A DNA stretch of 64,000 nt, from positions 1,674,001-1,738,000 of the forward strand of contig NZ_WRPP01000001.1 in the NCBI RefSeq assembly GCF_009760405.1. The letters run 5' to 3'. Under the pieces are notes generated by a model that made no database searches, was not told the DNA's origin, and was given only the letters and a program-made list of their open reading frames with translations. Within the stretch, counting starts at the first letter, position 1. The number at the start of each line of letters is the position of its first letter. A program made the position numbers and the translations under genes. This document shows, one piece after another, positions 15,512-24,927 of the stretch. Source of the stretch: Nocardia terrae. Its GTDB lineage: Bacteria; Actinomycetota; Actinomycetes; Mycobacteriales; Mycobacteriaceae.

Positions 15512-16776
15512 CCGGTCGAATCCGTGCGGGTGGTGGAGGCAGCGGCCTCCACCACCCGCACGCTGCGTGTCCGAGGGGCGCGCGCCGCAGCGGCGGTGAT
15601 CGCCCAGGCCGTGACCGCGACGACCGCCAGCGCGGTACCGCCCAGGATGAATCCGCGGGCGGGCGCGGGCGCGATCAGCGCCGGAATGATCGCCATGCCC
15701 GCCGTCCCTGCCGACCGCATGACGGTGTGGTTGATCGTGACCAGCCGTAGGCGGGCCGGTCGAGGATGCGCGGCGAGCTGGGCACCGAGGGTGATCGAGA
15801 TGAATGGGGTTACGAACCCGGACAGGGCGGCGAACATCAGCACCAGCGCGAGATTGTGGGCTGCGCCGGTCGCCATCATGAGCACGCCGGCGGTGGCCCA
15901 TGCCAGGCAGAACCGTGGCAGGAAGACAGTGGCCGGGCGGATCCGCGAAGCGGTCAGGTTCCCGACGAGCGAGGCCAGCCCGGTGGCGGTGAGAACCCAC
16001 CCGTAGGCCGCAGGTCCCGCCCCGATCTGGTGCGCCAGCAGCAACGGCAGCCCGATCGCGGGAAGCGCGTTCAGAAACAGCCCGGCGGCGTGGACGGCGA
16101 AGGCCACTCCGAGGGCGGGTTGTTGTCGGATGAGCCGCCGTGCTGACGCAGTCGGCGCTCCTGCGGTCGCTGGTGCGCCGGTCGTCGCCGACGAGGCGAC
16201 AGCTGGCTGAGCCGACGCCAAGTACAGCAGGGCGACCACGGATACCGTGAATGTCATGGCGTCGGCCAGGAACAGGGCCGAGATTGGTATGAGCAAGAGC
16301 AGCACTCCCGCGAGCGCAGGGCCTGCGACGCGGGCAATGCGGCCATTGAGGTCCATTGCCGCGACCAATGCGTGCCGCTCGTCCTCGTCGACTAGATCAG
16401 GCGTGAGCGCGCTGAGGGATGGATCGAAGATCGCCGCCAACGCCCCGAGCGCTGCGGCGGTGCACAGCATCGCGGAGGTGCCGCCAGCGTTCCACAGCAG
16501 TGGCATCGCGGCTACGAGCAACGCGCGAACGCAGTCGATCGCGGCGAGGATTCGGAAGGTTGCGCAGCGTTGTAGCAGGCGTACACCGAAGGCTCCGATC
16601 AGGATGAACGGGACACTCTCCGCGATAGCGACGGCGCCCATGGCGACCGGGCCGGAGCGTTCCAACGCGATCCACATGATCGCCAGCGCATAGAACCTGT
16701 CGCCAAGGATCGACAGCAGCTGCGCCGACCAGATCGCCAGGATGCGGGGGCGGCGTAGCAGCGTCAGCAACGGCAC
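15499..16776 (-). CDS. MFS transporter (MFS_3/enterobactin exporter-like)
   Basis: About 425 aa with 11-12 hydrophobic segments. LLRRPRILAIWSAQLLSILGDRFYALAIMW at the start is typical of MFS_3 transporters, as are the loop DPSLSALTPDLVDEDERHALVAAMDLNGRIARVAGPALAG and the central cytosolic linker ATTGAPATAGAP. The start is a GTG at 16776; the frame upstream is not protein-like. It probably exports a small molecule. Its last codons contain a 17-bp perfect hairpin, which probably terminates the opposite gene. Confidence 0.8.
   Translation of the reverse strand: MPLLTLLRRPRILAIWSAQLLSILGDRFYALAIMWIALERSGPVAMGAVAIAESVPFILIGAFGVRLLQRCATFRILAAIDCVRALLVAAMPLLWNAGGTSAMLCTAAALGALAAIFDPSLSALTPDLVDEDERHALVAAMDLNGRIARVAGPALAGVLLLLIPISALFLADAMTFTVSVVALLYLASAQPAVASSATTGAPATAGAPTASARRLIRQQPALGVAFAVHAAGLFLNALPAIGLPLLLAHQIGAGPAAYGWVLTATGLASLVGNLTASRIRPATVFLPRFCLAWATAGVLMMATGAAHNLALVLMFAALSGFVTPFISITLGAQLAAHPRPARLRLVTINHTVMRSAGTAGMAIIPALIAPAPARGFILGGTALAVVAVTAWAITAAAARAPRTRSVRVVEAAASTTRTDSTGQAA
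15524..15561 (+). terminator. 17-bp perfect hairpin
   Basis: GTGCGGGTGGTGGAGGC (15524-15540) pairs perfectly with its complement at 15545-15561 around a 4-nt loop, 13 bp past the stop of the plus-strand 152-aa gene. It lies inside the C-terminal codons of the convergent MFS gene. Confidence 0.75.
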
Positions 16777-16953
16777 AGCGCCGCACAGTAGTCGATTGGC
16801 TCCTGGTTGTCGGCGTGCCGCCCATGCGGCGTTGTGTCGGCGAGACTGACAACTCGTGATGGTCTGCTGGTGTGCCCAAGGACGGTCACCCCCTTGCGCC
16901 GAGAGTGCCGGTTTCTCGACGATCTTAACCGCGAAGCTCGCTAGGCTGCCTGA

Positions 16954-17140
16954 GTGACTTTGGTCGAAACCGGCCCGCGCGTAATCGTTTACGCCCTCGG
17001 CGGCACCATCGCCATGTCCACGACGAGCAGCGGGGCGTCGAGCCCACGCTCTCAGCAACTGACCTCATCGCGGCCGTGCCTGGTCTAGCCGACGTGGGCG
17101 TTACTGTCGATATCGAGGACTTTCGCCGGTTACCAGGGGA
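16954..17140 (+). pseudogene. L-asparaginase N-terminal remnant
   Basis: The frame from GTG 16954 reads VTLVETGPRVIVYALGGTIAMS, the asparaginase N-terminus with the GGTIA threonine motif. After about 17037 the homologous reading jumps one frame to GVEPTLSATDLIAAVPGLADVG and then VDIEDFRRLPG, after which similarity stops near 17140. So it has at least one frameshift and a truncation; the catalytic second half is missing. It is divergent from the MFS gene. Confidence 0.7.
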
Positions 17141-17545
17141 CCACTGGGGTTCCTCGTCGAGGGTCGGCCTCGGTTCGTCAACCCCCTCACCGATCGCACC
17201 GTCATCCCCACAAACTCGCCAACGACGTACGCGTCGCAGTAATACCCAGCGTTCTGGGGGACGACGGAACCCGGAAGTGCAGGCGGCTCAGCAGCGGATC
17301 TCTGATCTGTTGCGCTGCTACGGAATGTGGCTGCGCAACTGGGGTTGATCGGAGCGGCGCTGCTGGTGAGTCCGAGAGTCGTGATCCGCGATGTGGATCT
17401 GCTGGAATCCGGCGCCGCCGCGACGTCGAGTTCGTTGTTCTGGACGGGCTATTGCTTGCTCGTCGAGTCTGGTGAGTGATGTCGGGACCGCACGGCACTG
17501 CGAACACTCCGGGTGATGCCTCACGTGAACGCCGGAGGAAACTGC
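17141..17545. other. Decayed DNA downstream of the asparaginase remnant
   Basis: No intact gene. On the plus strand, EVQAAQQRISDLLR in one frame followed by NVAAQLGLIGAALLVSP and then VVIRDVDLLESGAA in another (about 17270-17480) looks like a frameshifted coding remnant of unknown origin. Confidence 0.3.
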
Positions 17546-18586
17546 TCACTCGTGCTCGTCGAGTAGTCCCCATGGGTTGACGGGTACAACGTCGATGGCA
17601 TGCCCGTCGCTGTCCAAGAGTCGGCCCCACGACTTCACCGCCTGGAGCACTAGACGCTGATCGACCACGACGACGTCGGACTGAGTTCGGCGCACGCGTT
17701 CGAGAACGTCGTAGAGATCGGGGATCGTATGGACCTGAGACATCACCATCATGTTCGCTACCCCGACGGTGGACATGCAGATTCGCGTCTCGGGCCATCC
17801 TGCGATCTCAAGCCCGACCTGAGTGACGCGATTGTGTGGCACCGATAGCCACAGCACGTACTGGGCCGACCAACCGCCTTGCCGCCGCGCGAAATCGGTT
17901 CGGAAACCGATCATTCCGCGGCGGATCAGCGAATCGAGTTGACGGCGAACGAGGTGTTCGGAGGTCCCCAGCTCACGTGCCAAGTCCCGGTAGCGGGCTC
18001 GGCCGTCGTGTTGCAGTGCCAGAAATAGTGCTTCGTCGGCGGGTTCGAACGTCCGGTTGCGGACGGTGCGGTCGTTGGAGTGGGCGCGATCTTCCACTGA
18101 CTGCTTCTGAAGGGCGTCGATCGCGCCCAGGTGCCAATGCACGCCGCTGTACCACTCGATGCCCACATGGGCTTGTGCACGGGCTATGCCGGGAACTGAA
18201 GGCAGATGTTCGGACAGCAATCGGCCCAGGGTCGGCATGTCACGGGCGAGCAGGATCGTTTGCAGGTCGAATCCGCCGTCGGTGTAGTAGACGCTGATGA
18301 CTTGCGGTATTCGGGCCAAGCGGTGGGCGACCTCCGGGATCTGGCCGGGGACCGCGCGCACCTCATAGATGGCGCCCACGAGGTCGAGATGCGGACCTGG
18401 CACCGACGAGACCCATGCACGCCCGGACTCCGAAAGTCGCTGCCAGCGGCGCGAAGCCGTTGCTGCGGATATACCCAGAACCGGCCCTAGCTTCTCGAAG
18501 CTGATGCGCGGGTTGGCGTGCAACCCGTCCAGTAACAGCACATCGATTTCGTCGACCCCGCGACCGGCGGATCGCATGTCGGTCAT
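17546..18586 (-). CDS. Double-module Lrp/AsnC-family regulator
   Basis: A 346-aa protein with two winged-helix AsnC-type units. The first is at residues about 12-60 (DEIDVLLLDGLHANPRISFEKL, then GISAATASRRWQRL) followed by an effector-like ferredoxin fold. The second HTH is at about 185-230 (DEALFLALQHDGRARYRDLARELG, then EHLVRRQLDSLIRRGM), again followed by an effector-type domain. Start MTDMRSAG at 18586 has an AAGG ribosome site; the longer frame is rejected. It is divergent from the SDR gene, and probably controls the organic-acid operon downstream. Confidence 0.85.
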   Translation of the reverse strand: MTDMRSAGRGVDEIDVLLLDGLHANPRISFEKLGPVLGISAATASRRWQRLSESGRAWVSSVPGPHLDLVGAIYEVRAVPGQIPEVAHRLARIPQVISVYYTDGGFDLQTILLARDMPTLGRLLSEHLPSVPGIARAQAHVGIEWYSGVHWHLGAIDALQKQSVEDRAHSNDRTVRNRTFEPADEALFLALQHDGRARYRDLARELGTSEHLVRRQLDSLIRRGMIGFRTDFARRQGGWSAQYVLWLSVPHNRVTQVGLEIAGWPETRICMSTVGVANMMVMSQVHTIPDLYDVLERVRRTQSDVVVVDQRLVLQAVKSWGRLLDSDGHAIDVVPVNPWGLLDEHE

Positions 18587-18787
18587 GTAATGCCTTCCTA
18601 TCGAGCAGTCTCGTCGCAGCAATGAGCGCCCGGATGTGCCGTCTGTTTCCCGCGTCAGCGATCGCACCTTTGTAGACATTCAACGCCCGACACTGCATTC
18701 GTCCGTGTTTCCGGCGATTTGCTCGCTGGTCACGCGTCAGTTGTCACCATGTCAGCGATCCGAACACCTCGACCAGGAGACGTCAAC

Positions 18788-19642
18788 ATGCCTCGATCCG
18801 CGTTGGATGGACTGACCGTACTGATCACCGGCGCCGCCGATGGTATCGGCGCCGCTACGGCCCGACAGCTCATCGCGCAAGGTGCGCGAGTGGCACTGGT
18901 GGATCGTGATGCCCACCGACTGCACGTCACCGCCGCGGACCTTGGGCAGGCCGCACTACCTATCGTTGCCGACGTTACCGACGTCGCCTCTATCCAGGAG
19001 GCGCTGGCCCAGACCGTACAGACGTTCGGCGGCATCCACGCGGTCATAGCCAATGCCGGGATCATGCCTACACCCACCCTCGCACACCAAATCCAGGCGG
19101 CCGATGCCGAGAAGGTGATGGCCGTGAATGTTCTCGGTGTGATGAACACCGTCTCTGCGTCGGTGCCGTATCTGCTCGATGGTGGCTACATTCTGGTCAC
19201 TGCGTCATTGGCGGCCCTGATCCCAGTTCCTGCAGGCGGCCTCTACACAGCCAGCAAACACGCCGTCTACGGGTACGCCCGCACGTTACGGATGGAGCTG
19301 GCGCATCTCGGGATCAACGTAGGGACAGCGTTTCTGGGCACTGTTGTCACCAGTATGTCCCAAGGCGTCCTGGGCAGTGCGCCCACCAAACCGTACTGGG
19401 ACAGTTTGCCTCGGTTCTTGAAGGTTGGTATCCCCGTCGATTCCGCGGCGCGCGCGATGGTGCGCGGCATCGGGCGCCGCTCGACCTGGGTCGCGGCTCC
19501 GTCGTGGGTCTACCTGCCGTTGCTGCTGACCTACGGATGGAGCCGACCCCTCGAACGGGTGGCGGTTCGAAACTCTGCGCTGCGCACGCTCACGCAATGG
19601 ACACCAGCCGTTGCAGTCGTCGACCCTGCAGAACGAGGCTGA
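18788..19642 (+). CDS. Short-chain dehydrogenase/reductase
   Basis: A 284-aa classical SDR. The NAD(P) motif TGAADGIG is near residue 16, ANAG is near 92, and the active-site YTASK is near 155. Start MPRSALDG follows AGGAG. The C-terminus (WVYLPLLLTYGWSRPLERVAVR) is hydrophobic, as in SDRs associated with membranes. It is first of a run of same-strand genes: MmgE/PrpD, lyase, hydratase subunits. It may oxidise the hydroxy-acid that enters the pathway. Confidence 0.8.
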   Translation: MPRSALDGLTVLITGAADGIGAATARQLIAQGARVALVDRDAHRLHVTAADLGQAALPIVADVTDVASIQEALAQTVQTFGGIHAVIANAGIMPTPTLAHQIQAADAEKVMAVNVLGVMNTVSASVPYLLDGGYILVTASLAALIPVPAGGLYTASKHAVYGYARTLRMELAHLGINVGTAFLGTVVTSMSQGVLGSAPTKPYWDSLPRFLKVGIPVDSAARAMVRGIGRRSTWVAAPSWVYLPLLLTYGWSRPLERVAVRNSALRTLTQWTPAVAVVDPAERG

Positions 19643-19894
19643 CACCGTCAGGCAGTGGTCGTCGGCTCATTCCGGAGCCAGGTCACGACGATGATCGATC
19701 GGCCCAGCAAGCGATCCAGGGCAGCGGCCTCCCGGTGGCCCCGGCGGGCGACTCATATCCGAGCCACCCGCCTGTCTCTGTCCGCAGGGCCTGTCGATTT
19801 CCCGCACACGCGACCAGGGCGGTGCCACAATCCTGTTTTCGGTCTGAGCCCCGTTTGCACTTTCCCGCAATTTCGCGGTCGGGGTAGTTGCGGC

Positions 19895-21325
19895 ATGTTC
19901 ACTGAAGGCATGAGCGAATCGACTACCCCAGAGGTGACGGTGCCGTTGGCCCGGTGGGTCGAGCAGCTGTCCCCCGACACGATCCCCGACCGAGTTCAAA
20001 CTCGCGCAAAGCACCTGCTTCTCGATGGTGTGGCCTGCGCGCTCGTCGGTGCGCAGCTGCCATGGTCGCGTGTTGCGACACGATCGGTGCTGGCGCTGGA
20101 AGGATCCGGCGACGCGGTGGTGATCGGGACGGGCAGCACGACCTCCGCACCGGCCGCGGTCCTGTTGAACAGCACCTACGTGCAAGGTTTCGAGCTCGAC
20201 GATTTCCACCCGCTGGCGCCCCTGCACAGCAACTCGCTGATTCTGCCGACTCTGCTGGCCACGGCCCAGCATACGGGCAGAGTCTCCGGCGCCGATGCGT
20301 TGACCGCGGCAGTCGCAGGCTTCGAAGTCGGTCCGCGCGTGGGACTTTCGCTGCACGGCTCGCAGATGCTGTCCCGGGGCTGGCACAGCGGACCCGTGTT
20401 CGGGACCCACACAGCAGCGATGGTTACTGGAAAGTTGCGTGGGCTGGGTGTGGATCAGCTCGAAGATGCCCTCGGTATGGCCGGCACCCAATCAGCGGGC
20501 CTGATGGCCGCGCAGTACGAGGCGATGTCCAAGCGGATGCAGCACGGCTTCGCGGCCCGCAACGGCTACTATGCGGCCGGGCTGGCCGCTGGTGGTTACA
20601 CCGGCATCAAGAAGGTGTTCGACCGCCCCTACGGCGGCTACCTTGCAGTGTTCGGTGAAGGCCATGATCCCGACCCCGCCCAGGTCATCGCCGGGCTCGG
20701 CGAGGGCTGGCACACCGAATTCATCATGGTCAAGTCCTATGCCGCCCAGGGCGGTCTGCACGGCACCATCCAGGCAGCGCTGGAACTGCGCGCCGAGCAC
20801 GATATTGACCCGACAACGGTCTCTCACATCGAGATTCGAGTGGGGCACACCGTCTATCACCATGGATGGTGGGAGCCACAGCGGCCTCTGACCAGCATCG
20901 GCGCGCAGATGAATCTGGGCTATGTCGCCGCGGTCGCGCTGCTCGACGGGCAGGTGCTGCCGCCCCAGTTCACCGACGCTCGCCTCGACGCAGATGACGT
21001 GTGGGAGTTGCTGGGCAAAGTCGAAGTCAAGCTCGACGAGGAAATCCAGAACGGACCTGTGGCAGAGCGTTTCGCCACCGACCTGAGCATCACCCTCGCT
21101 GATGGCACCGTCCTGCACAAGCGGATCACCCAGCCCCACGGCGGTCCCAACGACCCCGTCACCAACGAGGACCTCATCGCGAAGTATCGGTCGTTGGTCG
21201 GGCCTCTCATCGAGCCCGCCCGCCTCGACGCCATCCAGGACGTGGTCTTGGAGCTGGACACTGCGCCCGATCTCACCGAATTGGTCAACCTACTCGCCGC
21301 GCCGGTCGCCGGCGCACTGGATTGA
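19895..21325 (+). CDS. MmgE/PrpD family protein
   Basis: About 471-476 aa, normal for 2-methylcitrate dehydratase PrpD relatives, including cis-aconitate decarboxylase. Features are LSPDTIPDRVQTRAKHLLLDGVACALVGA at the start, the helical domain with YVQGFELDDFHPLAPLHSNSLI (the conserved DD-x-H), and WHSGPVFGTHTAAMVTGKLRGL, then MQHGFAARNGYYAAGLAAGGYTG. The start is MFTEGM or the inner MSESTT. The lyase gene follows after 13 bp. It could dehydrate or isomerise a substituted citrate or malate. No citrate-synthase-like PrpC is present. Confidence 0.85.
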   Translation: MFTEGMSESTTPEVTVPLARWVEQLSPDTIPDRVQTRAKHLLLDGVACALVGAQLPWSRVATRSVLALEGSGDAVVIGTGSTTSAPAAVLLNSTYVQGFELDDFHPLAPLHSNSLILPTLLATAQHTGRVSGADALTAAVAGFEVGPRVGLSLHGSQMLSRGWHSGPVFGTHTAAMVTGKLRGLGVDQLEDALGMAGTQSAGLMAAQYEAMSKRMQHGFAARNGYYAAGLAAGGYTGIKKVFDRPYGGYLAVFGEGHDPDPAQVIAGLGEGWHTEFIMVKSYAAQGGLHGTIQAALELRAEHDIDPTTVSHIEIRVGHTVYHHGWWEPQRPLTSIGAQMNLGYVAAVALLDGQVLPPQFTDARLDADDVWELLGKVEVKLDEEIQNGPVAERFATDLSITLADGTVLHKRITQPHGGPNDPVTNEDLIAKYRSLVGPLIEPARLDAIQDVVLELDTAPDLTELVNLLAAPVAGALD

Positions 21326-21338
21326 ACGGAAAAGCCCT

Positions 21339-22214
21339 GTGACGCCACAGCATCTACGTCAACGACTGCGCGAGGCCATCGCCGCCGCAGATGTCGTCGT
21401 CGCCCCTGGAGTATTCGACGGGATCTCCGCACACCTGGTACAGCGGCTGGGCTTCAGCGCCGCGTACATGACCGGTGCGGGGGTCGCGGCCTCTGGGTTC
21501 GGCCTGCCCGATATCGGGTTGGTGACCCAGACCGAGATGGTCGAGCGGGCTCGCATGCTCGTCGACGTCTTGACGGAAACGCCTCTGATCGCTGACGCGG
21601 ACACCGGCTACGGCGCACCGTTGAACGTGGTACGCACCGTGCAGCAATACGAAGCCGCCGGAGTGTCCGCGATCCAGCTCGAAGATCAGGCATTCCCGAA
21701 GAAGTGCGGGCACCTGCCGGACAAGGAACTGGTCCCCACCGGTGAGTTCCTCACCAAGCTCACTGCCGCTCTCGACGCGCGCACCGACCCCGGACTTGTC
21801 GTGATCGCGCGCACCGACGCGCGCGGTCCGCTGGGGATCGACGCGGCCATCGAACGCGCTAACGCTTACGCCGACGCCGGTGCCGACGTCATTTTCGTGG
21901 AGGCACCCCAGGGCGCTGAGGAAATCGCCCGCATCGCCGCGGAAGTCAAAGCGCCGCTGCTGATCAATCTGGTGATCGGCGGGCTGACCCCGATCGAATC
22001 GAGCGAGCGGCTCAAAGAACTGGGCTACGCGATCGCCATCCACCCCTCCCTGCCCTTGGGTGTCGCTGCCTTCTCCATGCTGACCAGCCTGGCAGAACTC
22101 GCTGGCACAGATCCCTCCCCGCTGATGCCCTCCAAGCCTGCCGAGTTCTTCAACCTCGTCGGGCTGGCCGAGTGGTCCGACATCGGCGACCGCTACCGTA
22201 TCGAAGGAGCCTGA
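21339..22214 (+). CDS. Isocitrate lyase / PEP mutase superfamily lyase
   Basis: A 291-aa TIM-barrel lyase. Family marks are the KKCGH motif near residue 122 (catalytic Cys), DADTGYG near 85 (Mg ligands) and VVIARTDAR near 150. Start is GTG (VTPQHLRQ). Related enzymes split 2-methylisocitrate to pyruvate and succinate, or 2,3-dimethylmalate to pyruvate and propionate. Between PrpD-like and aconitase-like genes it should perform the retro-aldol step. Which substrate is used cannot be fixed from motifs. Confidence 0.85.
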   Translation: MTPQHLRQRLREAIAAADVVVAPGVFDGISAHLVQRLGFSAAYMTGAGVAASGFGLPDIGLVTQTEMVERARMLVDVLTETPLIADADTGYGAPLNVVRTVQQYEAAGVSAIQLEDQAFPKKCGHLPDKELVPTGEFLTKLTAALDARTDPGLVVIARTDARGPLGIDAAIERANAYADAGADVIFVEAPQGAEEIARIAAEVKAPLLINLVIGGLTPIESSERLKELGYAIAIHPSLPLGVAAFSMLTSLAELAGTDPSPLMPSKPAEFFNLVGLAEWSDIGDRYRIEGA

Positions 22215-22220
22215 AATCCC

Positions 22221-23468
22221 ATGGGCATGACCATGATCGAGAACCTGCTCGCACGCAAAGCGGGTGTCAAACAGGTACGCCCCGGCGACTTGGTCACCGT
22301 CGAGGTGGACATGTGCGTCATGATCGACTTGCAGTTCGCGACACTGTGGATCCCACCTTCACGTATCCACGACCCCGACAAGGTCGCAGTGATCATGGAC
22401 CACGCGGTGCCCGCCCCGTCACTCAAGGACGCAGAAGGCGGCCTCAAAGCGCGAAAGTTCGTCTCCGACTTCGGGATTGAGAAATTCTTCGACGTCGGCC
22501 GCCACGGCATCTGCCACCAGGTGATCGCCGAGAACGGGCTTGCCCGCCCCGGTGAGGTCCTCGCCTGCACCGACTCCCACACCTGTGCCGGCGGCGCCTA
22601 CAACACCGCCGCACGTGGTATGGGCCCCGCGGAGGTCTACTCCATCCTGTGCACCGGCTCCACCTGGTACCAGGTCGCCCCGACCATCCGCTACGAGTTG
22701 ACCGGGACGCTGCCGACTGGCATCAGCGGCAAGGATGTCTTCCTGCACATCGCCGATACTTACGGCAACGCGACCAACCAGAATCTTGAGTTCGGTGGCC
22801 CCGGATTGAGCAGCGTCCCGCTCAACGACCGGCGAACCATCGCCACCCAGGCTGCCGAGATCTCCGCCGACTTCGCCACTTTCGGGGTCGACGACGTGCT
22901 TGCGCGGTTCCTGGCCGAGCGCGGCGTCGAGGACTACCAGCCCGCCGATGCCGACCCGGACGCTCAGTATCTAGACGTGCGCACGATCGACCTTTCCGAG
23001 CTCGAACCGTATGTCGCACGCCCCGGCACCGTCGCCCACAACGGCGTGCCGGTCTCGAAAATCGAACACCGCAAAGTCGATCAGGCGTTCATCGGCTCGT
23101 GCGCGAACGGCCAGCTCGACGATCTGCGTATCGCCGCCGATATTCTGCGCGGCCAGACCGTCGCCCCCGGCACTCGGCTACTGGTCACTCCGGCCTCCCA
23201 GCAGGTCTACCGCGACGCCATGCGGCTGGGTTACCTACAAGACATTGCGGATGCGGGCGGTGTGGTCACAAACTCCACCTGTGGCGCCTGTTTCGGCTAC
23301 CACATGGGCGTCATCGGGTCCGGCGAGGTCTGCCTGACCTCGAGCACCCGCAACTTCACCGGCCGTATGGGCAGCACCGAGGCCGAGATCTACATGGCTT
23401 CCCCGGCCACCGTCGCCGCTTCCGCCATCACCGGCTACATCACCGATCCCCGGAGCGTCACCGCATGA
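22221..23468 (+). CDS. Aconitase-superfamily hydratase, large subunit
   Basis: A 415-aa 3-isopropylmalate dehydratase/homoaconitase-type large subunit. The iron-sulphur cluster cysteines sit in [26 protein letters not shown] and [12 protein letters not shown]. It resembles the short LeuC/HacA/DmdA group rather than full-length aconitase. It lies 6 bp after the lyase gene and overlaps the small subunit by ATGA. Together they add or remove water on a dicarboxylate, possibly 2,3-dimethylmaleate or a homoaconitate analogue. A leucine role is unlikely in this setting. Confidence 0.85.
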   Translation: MGMTMIENLLARKAGVKQVRPGDLVTVEVDMCVMIDLQFATLWIPPSRIHDPDKVAVIMDHAVPAPSLKDAEGGLKARKFVSDFGIEKFFDVGRHGICHQVIAENGLARPGEVLACTDSHTCAGGAYNTAARGMGPAEVYSILCTGSTWYQVAPTIRYELTGTLPTGISGKDVFLHIADTYGNATNQNLEFGGPGLSSVPLNDRRTIATQAAEISADFATFGVDDVLARFLAERGVEDYQPADADPDAQYLDVRTIDLSELEPYVARPGTVAHNGVPVSKIEHRKVDQAFIGSCANGQLDDLRIAADILRGQTVAPGTRLLVTPASQQVYRDAMRLGYLQDIADAGGVVTNSTCGACFGYHMGVIGSGEVCLTSSTRNFTGRMGSTEAEIYMASPATVAASAITGYITDPRSVTA

Positions 23469-24022
23469 ACACCACCATCACTGGCCGCGTTTGGGTCTTC
23501 GGCGACTCGATCGACACCGACGCACTCTACCCGGCCTTCGCCATGAAACTCGAGATCCCCGAAGCCGCCAAGAGCATCTTCTACCAAATCCGGCCCGGCT
23601 GGACCGATCTCGTGAAGCCCGGCGATATCGTTATCGCCGGACGAAACTTCGGAGTCGGCTCGTCACGGCCGGTAGCGCAGCTGTTTCGCCACCTCGGCGT
23701 GGCCGCGCTCATCGCCGAGGAGTTCAACTCGCTGTTCTTCCGCAACGCGATCAACGCCGGACTGCCCGCATTGACCGCGCCCGGTGTCACCGAACTGTTC
23801 GAGGACGGCGATATCGGCAGCTTCGACATCAGCACCGGGCAGTACCGCAACGAAACCAGCGACGTGTCCGGTCGGACCGCGCCACTCCCCCCGATGATCC
23901 AGGAAATCCTTTCCAGCGGCGGTGTTCTGGCTCGTCTGGCCGAACAGGGCTACCTGCCCATCGAACTGCTCGATGTGCTGCGCTCGGGCGCAATCCCGGT
24001 CGACAGCAGCACCAACGCCTGA
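23465..24022 (+). CDS. Aconitase-superfamily hydratase, small subunit
   Basis: A 185-aa LeuD-like swivel domain. The markers are [17 protein letters not shown] at the start, [18 protein letters not shown] (substrate-binding region; the usual GCGSSRE is GVGSSRP here), and [18 protein letters not shown]. Its start overlaps the large-subunit stop. The loop residues that select the substrate (YLRT in LeuD) are not seen, so the substrate may be unusual. Confidence 0.85.
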   Translation: MNTTITGRVWVFGDSIDTDALYPAFAMKLEIPEAAKSIFYQIRPGWTDLVKPGDIVIAGRNFGVGSSRPVAQLFRHLGVAALIAEEFNSLFFRNAINAGLPALTAPGVTELFEDGDIGSFDISTGQYRNETSDVSGRTAPLPPMIQEILSSGGVLARLAEQGYLPIELLDVLRSGAIPVDSSTNA

Positions 24023-24216
24023 ATTAGCCGACATCGACGGCGAACCCTGTGCGATCCGCCCACGCCCGATAGCGCGGCGCCGCGGTTCCGAGCTCGATCC
24101 ACCGCTGCCTCACAAGCAATTCGTGTGTGCCGCAGCGACTTTGCTTCGAGCACCACGCGTATGGGTTCGTCGGCAGGTCGCACCTGTCAACAAGCCCCGA
24201 CCCACACGGAGTTCCC

Positions 24217-24807
24217 ATGGCCAAACACCTGATTGCCCGCCTACTACGACCGGTCCGTGCCGGCATCGACTCCACCGCCTGGTACCACCCTGCCGTCCAG
24301 CAGGCACCCGAGACGATTGCCCTGACCAGCAGTGCCTTCACCGACGGCGAGGCGATCCCCGTGCGTTACGCAGGAGTCGGTGTGGGCGACAACATCTCGC
24401 CACCACTGAATTGGAGCGGCGTTCCCACCAATGCCGCCGAGCTCGTCCTTGTCATTGAGGACCCCGACGTGCCACTGCCGCGCCCGATCGTGCACGGCGT
24501 AGTCACCGGCATAAACCCCCGTAGCACCGCACTGCCTGAAGGAGCCATCAATATCGGTCCCACCCAAGTGGCCCATGAAGACTCCTCGATCGCGATGACG
24601 ATCGGTACCGGGGCGTTTCGGCGCCGCGGATACGCCGGACCACGGCCGATCCCGGGGCACGGCCCGCACCGCTATGTCTTTCAGCTCTTCGCCCTCGACC
24701 GTGTCACAGGGCTCGGTGAGGGCGCCACGCTCGGCAGGGTCATGTCCGCGATCGACGGCCACGTCCTTGCACGTGGCAAGGCTATCGGCATCTACGAACG
24801 CGCCTGA
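24217..24807 (+). CDS. PEBP-family protein (YbhB/YbcL type)
   Basis: A 196-aa phosphatidylethanolamine-binding-like protein. The core pattern is DGEAIPVRYAGVGVGDNISPPLNWSG and the following EDPDVPLPRPIVHGVVTGI, with GPHRYVFQLFALD near the C-terminus, all family hallmarks. There is no signal peptide. It lies 194 bp after the small hydratase subunit. PEBP proteins bind anionic ligands; the role here is unknown. Confidence 0.85.
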   Translation: MAKHLIARLLRPVRAGIDSTAWYHPAVQQAPETIALTSSAFTDGEAIPVRYAGVGVGDNISPPLNWSGVPTNAAELVLVIEDPDVPLPRPIVHGVVTGINPRSTALPEGAINIGPTQVAHEDSSIAMTIGTGAFRRRGYAGPRPIPGHGPHRYVFQLFALDRVTGLGEGATLGRVMSAIDGHVLARGKAIGIYERA

Positions 24808-24927
24808 CCGGCCACCGCACCAGCAGCATTACTCCGTCGTGTCGGCACACCTCGAATAGGTGCGTCCCGTAGTCGTTCAGATCGGGACACCGTGGGTAGC
24901 GCGCCGATCCCTTTCCAGTGAGATCCA

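Noticed and set aside
22221..24022. Leucine biosynthesis leuCD
   Set aside because: The neighbours are PrpD-like and ICL-family lyase genes rather than leuA/leuB, and the small-subunit loop differs from LeuD.
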